From Ignavibacteria bacterium RIFCSPLOWO2_12_FULL_56_21 (lineage in GTDB: Bacteria; Bacteroidota; Ignavibacteria; UBA10030), in assembly GCA_001802945.1 (NCBI GenBank), contig MHAK01000091.1:1-49523 (forward strand): a stretch of DNA of 49,523 nucleotides. The letters run 5' to 3'. Numbering within the stretch: position 1 is the stretch's first letter; each line of letters opens with the position of its first letter. Under the pieces are notes generated by a model, which was given only the letters and a program-made list of their open reading frames with translations, was not told where the DNA came from and did not search any database. The translations under genes and the position numbers were made by a program. Shown one piece after another: positions 41,684 to 49,523 of the stretch.

Positions 41684-44600
41684 CATTAGCAGAAGTGTGG
41701 GAAAGATCAATTCTCCATGATCTTAGCGCTGTTGGCCGCCTTGGCGCCTTGGCGTTGTGCTGCATGATCGGCACTGATACAATAGTCTGGGCCCAGCAGA
41801 CAGCCATTCCTCGCATCGACCTGATGCCGAATTTTCCTTCCCCGTATCACATGAGGGATTGGAAGGGCGTCGTTCTCGCGTACGACAGTCTGATCTTTCA
41901 AGAAGGGTCGAGCGGACAGTATCTCCCCCTCGTTCAGGTTGTCCCGAATGGCGTGAATTATCCTTCGTATCCCGCCTTCCTGCTGCATTCGTATGTGGGT
42001 ACGACGAACACATCGACGAGCGAAGCCGTTAACGCGCTGCCTGCGCTGGTCGGCGCGACTCTTGCGGGGCACGACATGCGCACGTTCTTCGGACGCGATT
42101 GGGTGACGATGTCGCGGGACTGGTTCAATAACCGTCCGGCCGAGGACGTGTATCTCAACAGCCCATCGTCGTCGAGCGGCGACGACTGGTGGTACGACAC
42201 AATGCCGAACGTCTTCTTCTATCACCTGTATTCCTTGTATCCCGCTGCGGATGAAACACAACGACAATTCCGGTCGGTCGCCGACCGGTGGCTCGCTGCG
42301 CTGAGTGCAATGGGGGGATCCACGACGCCATGGAGCGCACCTGGAGTGAGTCATCGCGCGTGGCATCTCGCGACAATGACTGCCGACGACAGCGGCGTTC
42401 CGGAACCGGAGGCTGCGGGAGCGTTGGGCTGGATCATGTATACCGCATACAAGAACACCGGAGACGCTCGGTATCGCATCGGAGCGGAGTGGGCTCTGGA
42501 GGCCATGAATGCACTCTCCACAAATCCGTCGTACGAGCTGCAGCTCTCCTACGGAGCTTTGACCGCTGCAAAGATGAATGCGGAGCTTGGCACAACGTAC
42601 GACATCGCCAAGCTGCTTGGCTGGTGCTTTGACGTTGGTCCGCTCAGGTCGTGGGGTGCGATGGTTGGAGCGTGGGGAGGGCTGGAGTGCAGCGGACTCA
42701 TCGGCGAAGTCAACGGCTCCAACAATTATGCCTTCGCAATGAATACGTTTCAACAAATTGGCGCGCTTGCACCCGTCGCGCGGTACGATGAGCGTTTCGC
42801 GCGGGCCCTCGGGAAATGGGTCCTCAATGCGGCGAATGCTTCGCGATTGTTCTACTCCGCGTACCTTCCCGATTCATTGCAGGATGGAGAAACCTGGGCC
42901 CGCACATACGATCCCCATTCCGTGATCGCGCATGAAGCGTTGCGTCAGTCCATGTCGGGGGCAAGCCCGTACTCCACAGGCGACGCTATCGCCGGCGGCT
43001 GGGCCGCGACGAATTTCTCCCTGTACAGCGCTTCGTCCGTCGGCTATGCGGCGGCCGTGATCGACACGACGGACGTTACAGGCATACTTCGGCTCGACCT
43101 CTTGAGGACGGATTTTTCTCATGCTCCCGCGTATCCGACATTTCTCTTCTATAATCCGGACTCCCAGGCCCGGTCGATCTCGCTTGCGGTGGGGGACAAT
43201 GCGGCAAATGTGTATGACCTGGTTTCGAACGCCAATCTTGCGACGCTCGTGTCCGGAACGGTCCCCATTCAGGTTCCGTCGGACGCTGCAGTTGTCGCGG
43301 TTATTGTCCCCGCCGACGCCTCCGTGACGTATAGTGAGGGACGCATGATGGCCGGAGGAATCGTTGTCGACTATCATTCCGCTTCTCCCGCCGGGAACAG
43401 ACAACCACGAATAAAAGCGCTTGACGCGGCCGCCGATACGGTCGTCGGCGGTCAAACGATCGAGATCTTTTGCACGGCAACCGACCCGGACCTCGATACG
43501 CTTGAGTACTCCTGGAGTGCAACCGCCGGACCGATCCTCGGGTCGCCGGGTTCGACTGTTTGGCAAGCACCCGATTCGGCGCAAATTGTTGTGATTCGGT
43601 GCACTGTCACAGACAGACATGGCGGTACGGCCTCCGATTCATTGACCATCACCGTCGTTGAACGCATCAACTTTGCTCCGGTCATCCAGTCGATGACCGC
43701 CGATCCTCGCCGCCTCATGCCCGGTGACACGGCCGAAATCCTGTGTTCAGCTTCTGATGCTAACGGCGATTCGCTCAGCTATACCTGGTCTGCATCGTCG
43801 GGTACGATCCTGGGTACAGGAGCCACAGCAACCTGGACGGCCCCCGGATCCTCCGGCAATGCAGCGATTCGCTGTACCGTGCAGGACACGTTCGGGGGCG
43901 TCGATGTCGACAGCATCATGATGATGGTACGGACTGCATCGGCCGGCACCGGATCGCTGATCGCATTCTATCCGTGCGACGGGAATGCGCTCGATGCGAG
44001 CGAATTTGGGCGGAACGGCATCGCCTCTGCCCTGACACCTGCGACGGATGGATGGGGCCGGCTTTCCAGAGCCCTGCTGTTCAACGGGTCCACGAGCAGC
44101 ATCCGCGTCCCCGCCGATTCAACATTGAATTGCCGCACTGCGATCACTGTAGCATTCTGGATGAAGGTGGGTGGATTTCCGCCCCGCGAACAATATCCTG
44201 TGTCTCACGGCAACTGGACCAACCGCTGGAAGGTATCGATCTCGAATCAGCGCGTCCGGTGGACGGTGAAAACTTCCTCCGGCGTGAAGGATCTCGATTC
44301 GGAGAGTACGCTGGTTCTGGATAGTCTTGTCCATGTGACAGTCCGGTATGACGGGGTGGACATGGAGATCTATCTCAACGGAAAACTCGACGCGTTCACG
44401 AGCTGGACGGGGGAGATGCTGACGACCTCGATCGACTTGACGATCGGCCAGGCACTCCCCACGGACAATGCATACGGCTTCATCGGCATCCTTGATGAGG
44501 TCCGCATCTACAATTACGGCCTCGCACCGGAAGCGATTGCGGCTTTGCCCGGCATAGTTACCAGTGTCGTTGGGCAAGAGAGTTCGATCCCGACACAACA

Positions 44601-44856
44601 TCGGTTGTTGCCAAATGTTCCGAATCCATTCAATCCGTCTACACTCATCACATACGACCTTGCACATTTGGACGATGTACGATTGACTGTCGTCGACCTG
44701 CTCGGACGGACAATTGCAGTGCTCGATGAAGGGAAACGTGCCGCAGGCAAACACTCGCTGCAATGGAATGCATCGAGCGGGGCGAGCGGTGTGTATGTGC
44801 TCCAGTTGCAGACTTCCGAGGGACGGGCAGTGCGAAAGATGGTGTACATACGATAA
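41677..44856 (+). CDS. Large secreted glycosidase-like protein with Ig-like, LamG and T9SS sorting domains
   Basis: About 1059 residues from ATG 41677. A GTG at 41632 lies inside the previous gene. The N-terminus (GRLGALALCCMIG ... IVWAQ) acts as signal peptide and is partly coded by repeat DNA. Residues ~55-480 form a helical-toroid-like domain (YDSLIFQEGSSGQYLPLVQV, NYPSYPAFLLHSYVG, ALVGATLAGHDM, SSGDDWWYDTMPNVFFYH, WGGLECSGLIGEVNGSNNYA), perhaps catalytic, with no family I can name. Two Ig/PKD-like modules (~580-750; LEYSWSATAGPILGSPGS and LSYTWSASSGTILGTGAT are near copies) precede a LamG/concanavalin module (~755-940; LIAFYPCDGNALDASEFGRN). The end is a T9SS sorting domain (LLPNVPNPFNPSTLITYDL ... 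VRKMVYIR). Surface-bound glycan-degrading enzyme is inferred. Its stop shares a base with the mannosidase start. Confidence 0.75.
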   Translation: MTALAEVWERSILHDLSAVGRLGALALCCMIGTDTIVWAQQTAIPRIDLMPNFPSPYHMRDWKGVVLAYDSLIFQEGSSGQYLPLVQVVPNGVNYPSYPAFLLHSYVGTTNTSTSEAVNALPALVGATLAGHDMRTFFGRDWVTMSRDWFNNRPAEDVYLNSPSSSSGDDWWYDTMPNVFFYHLYSLYPAADETQRQFRSVADRWLAALSAMGGSTTPWSAPGVSHRAWHLATMTADDSGVPEPEAAGALGWIMYTAYKNTGDARYRIGAEWALEAMNALSTNPSYELQLSYGALTAAKMNAELGTTYDIAKLLGWCFDVGPLRSWGAMVGAWGGLECSGLIGEVNGSNNYAFAMNTFQQIGALAPVARYDERFARALGKWVLNAANASRLFYSAYLPDSLQDGETWARTYDPHSVIAHEALRQSMSGASPYSTGDAIAGGWAATNFSLYSASSVGYAAAVIDTTDVTGILRLDLLRTDFSHAPAYPTFLFYNPDSQARSISLAVGDNAANVYDLVSNANLATLVSGTVPIQVPSDAAVVAVIVPADASVTYSEGRMMAGGIVVDYHSASPAGNRQPRIKALDAAADTVVGGQTIEIFCTATDPDLDTLEYSWSATAGPILGSPGSTVWQAPDSAQIVVIRCTVTDRHGGTASDSLTITVVERINFAPVIQSMTADPRRLMPGDTAEILCSASDANGDSLSYTWSASSGTILGTGATATWTAPGSSGNAAIRCTVQDTFGGVDVDSIMMMVRTASAGTGSLIAFYPCDGNALDASEFGRNGIASALTPATDGWGRLSRALLFNGSTSSIRVPADSTLNCRTAITVAFWMKVGGFPPREQYPVSHGNWTNRWKVSISNQRVRWTVKTSSGVKDLDSESTLVLDSLVHVTVRYDGVDMEIYLNGKLDAFTSWTGEMLTTSIDLTIGQALPTDNAYGFIGILDEVRIYNYGLAPEAIAALPGIVTSVVGQESSIPTQHRLLPNVPNPFNPSTLITYDLAHLDDVRLTVVDLLGRTIAVLDEGKRAAGKHSLQWNASSGASGVYVLQLQTSEGRAVRKMVYIR
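41728..41757. repeat. CTTGGCG repeat inside the signal-peptide code
   Basis: GCTGTTGGCCGCCTTGGCGC followed by CTTGGCGTTG. It has the same CTTGGCG(N)CTT(N)GCGTTG core as 35198-35230 and likewise lies in frame in the signal-peptide region of a secreted protein. Confidence 0.6.
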
Positions 44857-47348
44857 TGGAACGATTAGAACTCAACGGCCCTTGGAAATTCCGCCTGGCC
44901 AGCGCTCCGTATCCTTCCGGTATACCGGACGGACTTGACGAATGGATGCCGGCGAAGGTCCCGGGAACTGTGCACCAGGATCTCATGGCCAACGGAACGA
45001 TCGCCGATCCGTTTGTGGGAATGAATGAGCGGGACGTCCAATGGGTCGACCTGCAACGATGGACGTACCGCCGGGAATTCGTCGTTCCCGCATCATTCAC
45101 GGAATTCCGCACCGTCGACCTTGTCGCGGAAGGCCTCGACACGTACGCCGAAATTCGGATCAATGGAAAGCGGGCAGGCCGGACGGACAACATGTTTGTC
45201 GGCCACAGGTTCGATGTCAAAAAATTTCTCCATGAGGGTGCGAACATTCTGGAAGTGACATTCGATTCTCCGACGAACCGTTCCCGGGCTCTGGAACGAC
45301 GGCTCGGCGCGCTCCAAGTTGCCCAGGAATCGCATCGTGTCTACGTTCGGAAAGCACAGTATTCCTTCAGCTGGGACTGGGGTCCAAAACTGACGACGAG
45401 CGGTATATGGCGTTCCGTTCGATTGGAAGCGGCTGATCATCCGGTACTACGACACCCGTTCGTACGAGTGGGTACTGTCACACAGAAGGAGGCGCGACTG
45501 TACATTTCGGTTGAGGTCGAGCGAACTCGTCGATCGGGTTTGTCCCTGGAAGTCGCGATCACAGGACCTGAGGCGGACGTGCGTCGTCGCGTCAAAGCTC
45601 ACGGCTCCACGGTTCGGCTGGGGTTTTCACTTCCTCAACCCAGGCTCTGGTGGCCGAGCGGGTACGGCTCTCAGCCGCTCTACAAAGCGAACTTCAGTCT
45701 GTATGATGGAGAACAAGTCCTCCAGACAATTCACACGACGTTCGCTGTCCGGACAGTACGGCTCCTTCAGAAGCGCGATCCGGAGGGAAGGTCGTTTGTG
45801 GTGGAAGTGAATGGCGTGCCCATCTTCTGCAAGGGGGCCGATTGGATACCGGCCGATACGTTCCTACCGCGGATCACGGACGAAACATACGTCCGATTGC
45901 TGACACTCGCACGGGATGCGCACATGAACATGGTCCGTGTGTGGGGAGGTGGTATCTATGAACAGGAGATCTTTTACGAAACCTGCGATCGTCTCGGACT
46001 AATGGTGTGGCAGGATTTCATGTTTGCGTGCGGGGAGTATCCCGAGGAACCGTGGTTCCTAAGATCGGTGAAGGAAGAGGCGGAGGAAGTTGTGCGCAGA
46101 CTGAGAAATCATCCGAGCATTGTCCTCTGGTGCGGCAACAACGAATGCGAATGGAATTTCACCAAGGAGAATCCCGGGTTGACTCCCAACGATATGTGCG
46201 GAGCCGGTATTTTTCGGGACCTGTTGCGAAAGGTTGTTCGGGAGCTCGACGGTACTCGTCCGTACTGGCGCAGTTCACCCTTCGGTGATGGACCCCCAAA
46301 CAGCCACTCGAACGGCAACCGGCATCAGTGGGAAGTTTGGAGTTTCTGGAAGGATTATCCGGAATACGAGCTGGACTTCGGTCGATTCATCACAGAATTC
46401 GGGTTCCAGGCTCCTGCGAATGTTGAGACGATGGCCGCGGCCGTGTCCCCTCAAGACCGGCATCCACAAAGTCCGACAATGGAATTTCACAATAAGCAGG
46501 CGGAAGGGACAGAGCGTCTGTTCCGGTTTCAGGCGGCGCACTTTGGCGTGACGACGGATTTCGATGCATTCATTGAGCGGGGCCAGTTGATTCAGGCATT
46601 TGCCTTGACGACCGCGGTCGAGCATTGGCGGCGGAGAAAATTCCGGACTGCCGGGGCCCTGTTCTGGCAGTTGAACGATTGCTGGCCGGTGAGCAGCTGG
46701 TCAGTCATCGACAGCGCCCTGCGACCGAAAGCGGCATACTATGCGGCGAAAAGGTTCTATGCTCCGGTCCTTCTATCGCTCAAACGAACAGATCAGGTTG
46801 TGGAAGCCTGGGGTATCAATGACCGCTTGCGTGCACTCTCAGGCTCTCTCAGGATCCGGGTGCTTTCATTTGACGGACGTGAACTCGAGACGCGGGAAAC
46901 CGATGTTCGGATGACATCGAATTCAGCAGCGAAACTGAAATCGATTGACGTCGCGCGTATTGCCGGTTTTGATCCAGCATCCTCATATATTGCCGCGTAT
47001 CTGTTGGTCGAGAATGAACCGGAATCCGAAAGCCGCGTGTATTTTGCGGAGCCGAAACATGTTCGTTTGCCACGATTTTCGATCGATTCCAGGTTTGACC
47101 GCGATCATCAAGGAGCATATCAACTTTATCTTACCTCGAACACATTGGTGCGGGGATTACGATTCAGGGTGGAAGGTGAAGATACGATCTTCTCCGACAA
47201 CTGCTTCGATATGGACCCGGGCAAGAGGAAAACGGTGACGTTCGTGAGCTTGCTGGACGAGCGTTCATTGCGGAAGCGGCTTCGCGCTGCATCCATGTCG
47301 GAAGGAGTCATCACGGGAAACGTACGAACGGACGTTGGTGCACTATGA
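44856..47348 (+). CDS. GH2 beta-mannosidase
   Basis: 830 residues from the ATG that overlaps the previous stop by one base; longer frames reach back into the preceding gene. Domains: GH2 sugar-binding jelly roll (1-180; LNGPWKFRLASAPYPSG, KVPGTVHQDLMANG, QYSFSWDWGPKLTTSGIWRS), Ig-like domain (~190-290), TIM barrel (~295-600) and C-terminal sandwiches. The acid/base is Glu430 in LWCGNNE, and the nucleophile is Glu514 in RFITEFGFQ. The NNE and TEFG contexts, with GADWIPADTF and VRVWGGGIYE, are typical of beta-mannosidases rather than galactosidases. No signal peptide, so it probably cuts imported beta-mannosides in the cytoplasm, after the ABC importer. Confidence 0.94.
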   Translation: MERLELNGPWKFRLASAPYPSGIPDGLDEWMPAKVPGTVHQDLMANGTIADPFVGMNERDVQWVDLQRWTYRREFVVPASFTEFRTVDLVAEGLDTYAEIRINGKRAGRTDNMFVGHRFDVKKFLHEGANILEVTFDSPTNRSRALERRLGALQVAQESHRVYVRKAQYSFSWDWGPKLTTSGIWRSVRLEAADHPVLRHPFVRVGTVTQKEARLYISVEVERTRRSGLSLEVAITGPEADVRRRVKAHGSTVRLGFSLPQPRLWWPSGYGSQPLYKANFSLYDGEQVLQTIHTTFAVRTVRLLQKRDPEGRSFVVEVNGVPIFCKGADWIPADTFLPRITDETYVRLLTLARDAHMNMVRVWGGGIYEQEIFYETCDRLGLMVWQDFMFACGEYPEEPWFLRSVKEEAEEVVRRLRNHPSIVLWCGNNECEWNFTKENPGLTPNDMCGAGIFRDLLRKVVRELDGTRPYWRSSPFGDGPPNSHSNGNRHQWEVWSFWKDYPEYELDFGRFITEFGFQAPANVETMAAAVSPQDRHPQSPTMEFHNKQAEGTERLFRFQAAHFGVTTDFDAFIERGQLIQAFALTTAVEHWRRRKFRTAGALFWQLNDCWPVSSWSVIDSALRPKAAYYAAKRFYAPVLLSLKRTDQVVEAWGINDRLRALSGSLRIRVLSFDGRELETRETDVRMTSNSAAKLKSIDVARIAGFDPASSYIAAYLLVENEPESESRVYFAEPKHVRLPRFSIDSRFDRDHQGAYQLYLTSNTLVRGLRFRVEGEDTIFSDNCFDMDPGKRKTVTFVSLLDERSLRKRLRAASMSEGVITGNVRTDVGAL

Positions 47349-47412
47349 TAAACACTGGAACGTGGAGATCTCTCCTCGATCACGCAGTCATTGGGAAGGT
47401 GCAGGTGGAAAT

Positions 47413-48879
47413 ATGAATCGTGCAGAATTCACAACCTGGCGTCGTGGACCGTCGATCGATCCCGACCGGGCGCGCGTGTTGTTGAAACCCTTTGTGCCGG
47501 GAGATGATCGCAGGATCAAAGGGATCCTGAAGCGTGTCACGGCCATCAACGACCCGGAAGCGAAAGTGATCCTTGATGCTGTCCGGAAAGAATTCGACGG
47601 CCGGCACAGGGATCAAAACGCGGCATTCGAAAGCCGGTTTGAGAACGTGAAACGGCTATTACCCGCGAAATTCAAACCATCGGATGCACAACGACTCCTG
47701 ATCGGGGCTTATTTTTGCTGCGAATACTCTCTCGAAGCGGCGGCGCTGTTCAATCCTTCCATCGTCCCGCATCCCGATCAAGCCGGAGTGCCGGGTGGAT
47801 CGCTTCGGTTCATCATGAGTCTTCGGGCGACGGGGGAGGGGCATATTTCTTCCATCGAATTCCGCTCGGGACTTGTCGACAGCCGCGGAGACGTGACGGT
47901 GGATCCACCGGGCCGGTTTGTGACCATGGCAAAAGTGGACCCCGATCCGTCCCATGCGAGAACTGACATAGAACGGATGTTGAAAGATGAAGGATGTTTG
48001 GACACGGTCACCAAGGGACTGCTCCGATCTGTGCCGGAATCATTCAAGCGATCGCACCTGAGGACAAAGATCGCCGCCTATAAGAGATCGCACGCGCGTA
48101 TGTCCGAAAGGCAAACCCAGTCTCTTGCGTGGGCAGAAGCGTTGTTGGATTTGAACTATGCGTTTTCATTTTCAATCGATCAGCCTCTCTCGGAACGCGC
48201 CATTTTTCCCGTCTCTTCGTTTGAGAGCAACGGCATCGAGGATGCGCGATTTGTGAAGTTCGTCGAGGACGACGGTGTAGCCACGTATTATGCGACCTAC
48301 ACCGCATATAACGGACGCGCGATCATGCCGCTGATGGTGGCGACGAGAGACTTCCTTCAGTTCAAGATCCGGTCTCTCAGCGGACGCGCCGCCCGCAACA
48401 AGGGAATGGCGCTCTTTCCGCGGAAGATCAAAGGAAAATACGCCGTGATCTCACGGCAGGATGCGGAAAGCCTGTATCTGGTCTATTCGGACAGGGTCGA
48501 TCGATGGGATCGGCCGAGTGTGCTCTTGAAGCCGGCATATCCCTGGGAATTCCTTCAGATCGGGAATTGCGGTTCACCGATCGAGGTCGGGGCCGGATGG
48601 CTGCTCCTGACCCATGGTGTGGGCCCGATGCGGAAATATTGCATCGGGGCGATTCTGCTCGACAAGAACGATCCATCACGCATCCTGAAAAGATTGCGTG
48701 ATCCGCTCATTGCACCCGACGCCACAGAGAGGGAAGGATATGTCCCGAACGTGGTCTACACGTGTGGTGCCTTGGTGCATAACGGACGGCTGGTGATCCC
48801 GTATGCCATGTCCGATTCTGCGACCCGTATTGCAAGCGTTGAGGTAAAGGAGTTGCTGGAAAAGATGGTAGAACATTGA
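47413..48879 (+). CDS. GH130 family beta-mannoside phosphorylase or mannosidase
   Basis: The start is ATG 47413 with GGTGG upstream; the frame is open back to 47335 but overlaps the mannosidase gene. About 488 residues, longer than the ~320-400 of classical mannosylglucose phosphorylases because of a ~150-residue helical N-terminal part (RVLLKPFVPGDDRRIKGILK). The five-bladed propeller follows: FPVSSFESNGIEDARFVKFV, TYYATYTAYNGRAIMPLMVA, NKGMALFPRKIKGKYAVISR, GSPIEVGAGWLLLTHGVGPM and PDATEREGYVPNVVYTCGAL. The family acts on beta-1,4- or beta-1,2-mannosides, either with phosphate (phosphorylase) or water. I cannot tell which because the phosphate-binding residues were not aligned. No signal peptide: cytoplasmic, next to the GH2 mannosidase. 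Confidence 0.9.
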   Translation: MNRAEFTTWRRGPSIDPDRARVLLKPFVPGDDRRIKGILKRVTAINDPEAKVILDAVRKEFDGRHRDQNAAFESRFENVKRLLPAKFKPSDAQRLLIGAYFCCEYSLEAAALFNPSIVPHPDQAGVPGGSLRFIMSLRATGEGHISSIEFRSGLVDSRGDVTVDPPGRFVTMAKVDPDPSHARTDIERMLKDEGCLDTVTKGLLRSVPESFKRSHLRTKIAAYKRSHARMSERQTQSLAWAEALLDLNYAFSFSIDQPLSERAIFPVSSFESNGIEDARFVKFVEDDGVATYYATYTAYNGRAIMPLMVATRDFLQFKIRSLSGRAARNKGMALFPRKIKGKYAVISRQDAESLYLVYSDRVDRWDRPSVLLKPAYPWEFLQIGNCGSPIEVGAGWLLLTHGVGPMRKYCIGAILLDKNDPSRILKRLRDPLIAPDATEREGYVPNVVYTCGALVHNGRLVIPYAMSDSATRIASVEVKELLEKMVEH

Positions 48880-48925
48880 TTTGATGGTATCAGCATTGAA
48901 GCGGACGGAGGGTATTCAAGGACTG

Positions 48926-49090
48926 AATTCCGCAGAATTCTACACCCCCCACCTCAGGAAGTTCAATATTCCCACTCTCATAATTCATGGCGACGATGAC
49001 CAGATGGGACCGATCGGAGCTTCAGCACTCGCTTCCGCTCATCACGGTGGTCCGCTGACGTTAGAAGATGTCGTCGAGTTCTTTAATCTT
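48926..49090 (+). pseudogene. Fused remnants of an alpha/beta hydrolase and possibly a cytochrome c peroxidase
   Basis: A frame open from 48881 carries FYTPHLRKFNIPTLIIHGDD, the C-terminal acid-loop region of chloroperoxidase-type alpha/beta hydrolases, up to GASALASA at 49039. At once it continues as HHGGPLTLEDVVEFFNL (49040-49090). That resembles the C-terminal HDG-x-TLEEVVEFFN segment of di-heme cytochrome c peroxidases. Neither piece has the rest of its gene: no nucleophile elbow and no haem motifs. The frame runs on into the next gene without a stop, so it could be read as one 191-residue chimera. I consider it decayed DNA. Confidence 0.55.
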
Positions 49091-49126
49091 ACTCAACGTT
49101 CATTCTACAAAAACCAGAGGCAGGAG

Positions 49127-49456
49127 ATGAAAAAGGAAGTTGGATTGTGGATCGATCAAGCCAAGGCCGTGATCTTTAGTCTGGCAGATGAAGGGGCTGC
49201 TCTGAAGCGTGTTGCGTTGCAAAAGAACGTCACAGGAGAGAACTCCGACGACCCCAATATCTTTTACAACGAAGTACTCGCCAGCATTCGTGACGCCGAG
49301 TCGATCTTGATCTTCGGCCCAGGAGAGGCCAAAGTCGAGCTTAAACACCGGCTTGAACTTCTGGACCTCCAGGGCCGGATCGTTGGATTTGAAACAGCCG
49401 ATACCATGACAGATAACCAGATCGTTTCGAAAGTGCGGCATCGCTTTGTAAAGTGA
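49127..49456 (+). CDS. Small eRF1/host-attachment-like protein
   Basis: 109 residues from ATG 49127, preceded by an AGAGG ribosome site. It begins MKKEVGLWIDQAKAVIFSL and later has IRDAESILIFGPGEAKVELK and GRIVGFETADTMTDNQIVSK. This is the pattern of a family of ~140-residue bacterial proteins with an eRF1-domain-1/host-attachment-like fold and unknown function. Compared with others I recall, the middle part is shorter by about 25 residues, so an internal deletion is possible. The upstream remnant is in frame with it, but the ribosome site and family N-terminus support the start used here. The 67 bases after the stop to the window end show nothing. Confidence 0.6.
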   Translation: MKKEVGLWIDQAKAVIFSLADEGAALKRVALQKNVTGENSDDPNIFYNEVLASIRDAESILIFGPGEAKVELKHRLELLDLQGRIVGFETADTMTDNQIVSKVRHRFVK

Positions 49457-49523
49457 TCGGCCGGACGAATGGTTTCCACATTAAGGTCATCGTGTCGAAA
49501 TTCATTGGACAACAATAGGTACT

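Noticed and set aside
41707-42756. Open frame of 349 codons on the minus strand
   Set aside because: Antisense of the large glycosidase-like gene; no signal, no domain.

Overview
The window looks like chromosomal DNA of a Gram-negative bacterium of the FCB group (Bacteroidota/Ignavibacteriota side). The evidence is PNPFNP-type C-terminal sorting domains of the type IX secretion system (T9SS) on large secreted proteins, a PorV/PorQ-type outer-membrane protein, two TonB-dependent receptors with carboxypeptidase-regulatory-like N-termini, many genes without Shine-Dalgarno sequences, and moderately high GC. The genus cannot be read from the sequence.

Left part (1-16254, all minus strand). A partial GxGYxYP-family protein runs off the left edge. 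It is followed by an ECF sigma factor, a zinc-finger anti-sigma factor and a secreted TonB-C-domain protein. Upstream of these lies a five-gene operon: TonB-dependent receptor, LolD/MacB-like ATPase, FtsX-like permease, LolA-like carrier and outer-membrane beta-barrel. Together these would span the envelope from inner to outer membrane. Next comes a short operon for uronate-containing glycans (alginate-lyase-family protein, GH88 unsaturated glucuronyl hydrolase, DUF1905 protein), a decayed beta-barrel gene, and a transmembrane Ser/Thr kinase with TPR repeats.

Middle (15.9-20.5 kb). A tRNA-Asn and a small GIY-YIG nuclease gene sit among REP-like palindromes. They are followed by a degenerate P-loop kinase-like gene and a minus-strand set of ROK kinase, MFS sugar transporter and SIS-domain protein. 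A LacI regulator is divergent from the ROK gene, with two AACCGGTT operators at its promoter and start codon.

Right part (20.8-48.9 kb, all plus strand). This is a large glycan-use locus. Surface and outer-membrane parts: a T9SS-sorted carbohydrate-binding protein, a TonB-dependent receptor, a 1083-residue surface protein with no SusD beside it, and a PorV/PorQ-like protein. Inner-membrane part: a complete ABC sugar importer (lipoprotein, two permeases). Other genes: a SurA-like foldase, three secreted proteins that look like uncharacterised six-hairpin glycosidases, a zinc polyol-type dehydrogenase, a PfkB kinase, a GH2 beta-mannosidase and a GH130 protein. The two recognisable enzymes point to beta-mannosides. 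Start/stop overlaps of 1-4 bases join many of the genes.

Across the window, short dispersed repeats (motifs around CGCGAATC, GCCAAG/CTTGGC, CACGAAG and ACGCAATG) sit at gene boundaries. One pair of inverted copies brackets an AT-rich PD-(D/E)XK nuclease gene of the GxxExxY family. Two copies of another family are read through as the signal-peptide code of secreted proteins. The far right end holds fused remnants of broken genes and a small eRF1/host-attachment-like protein.
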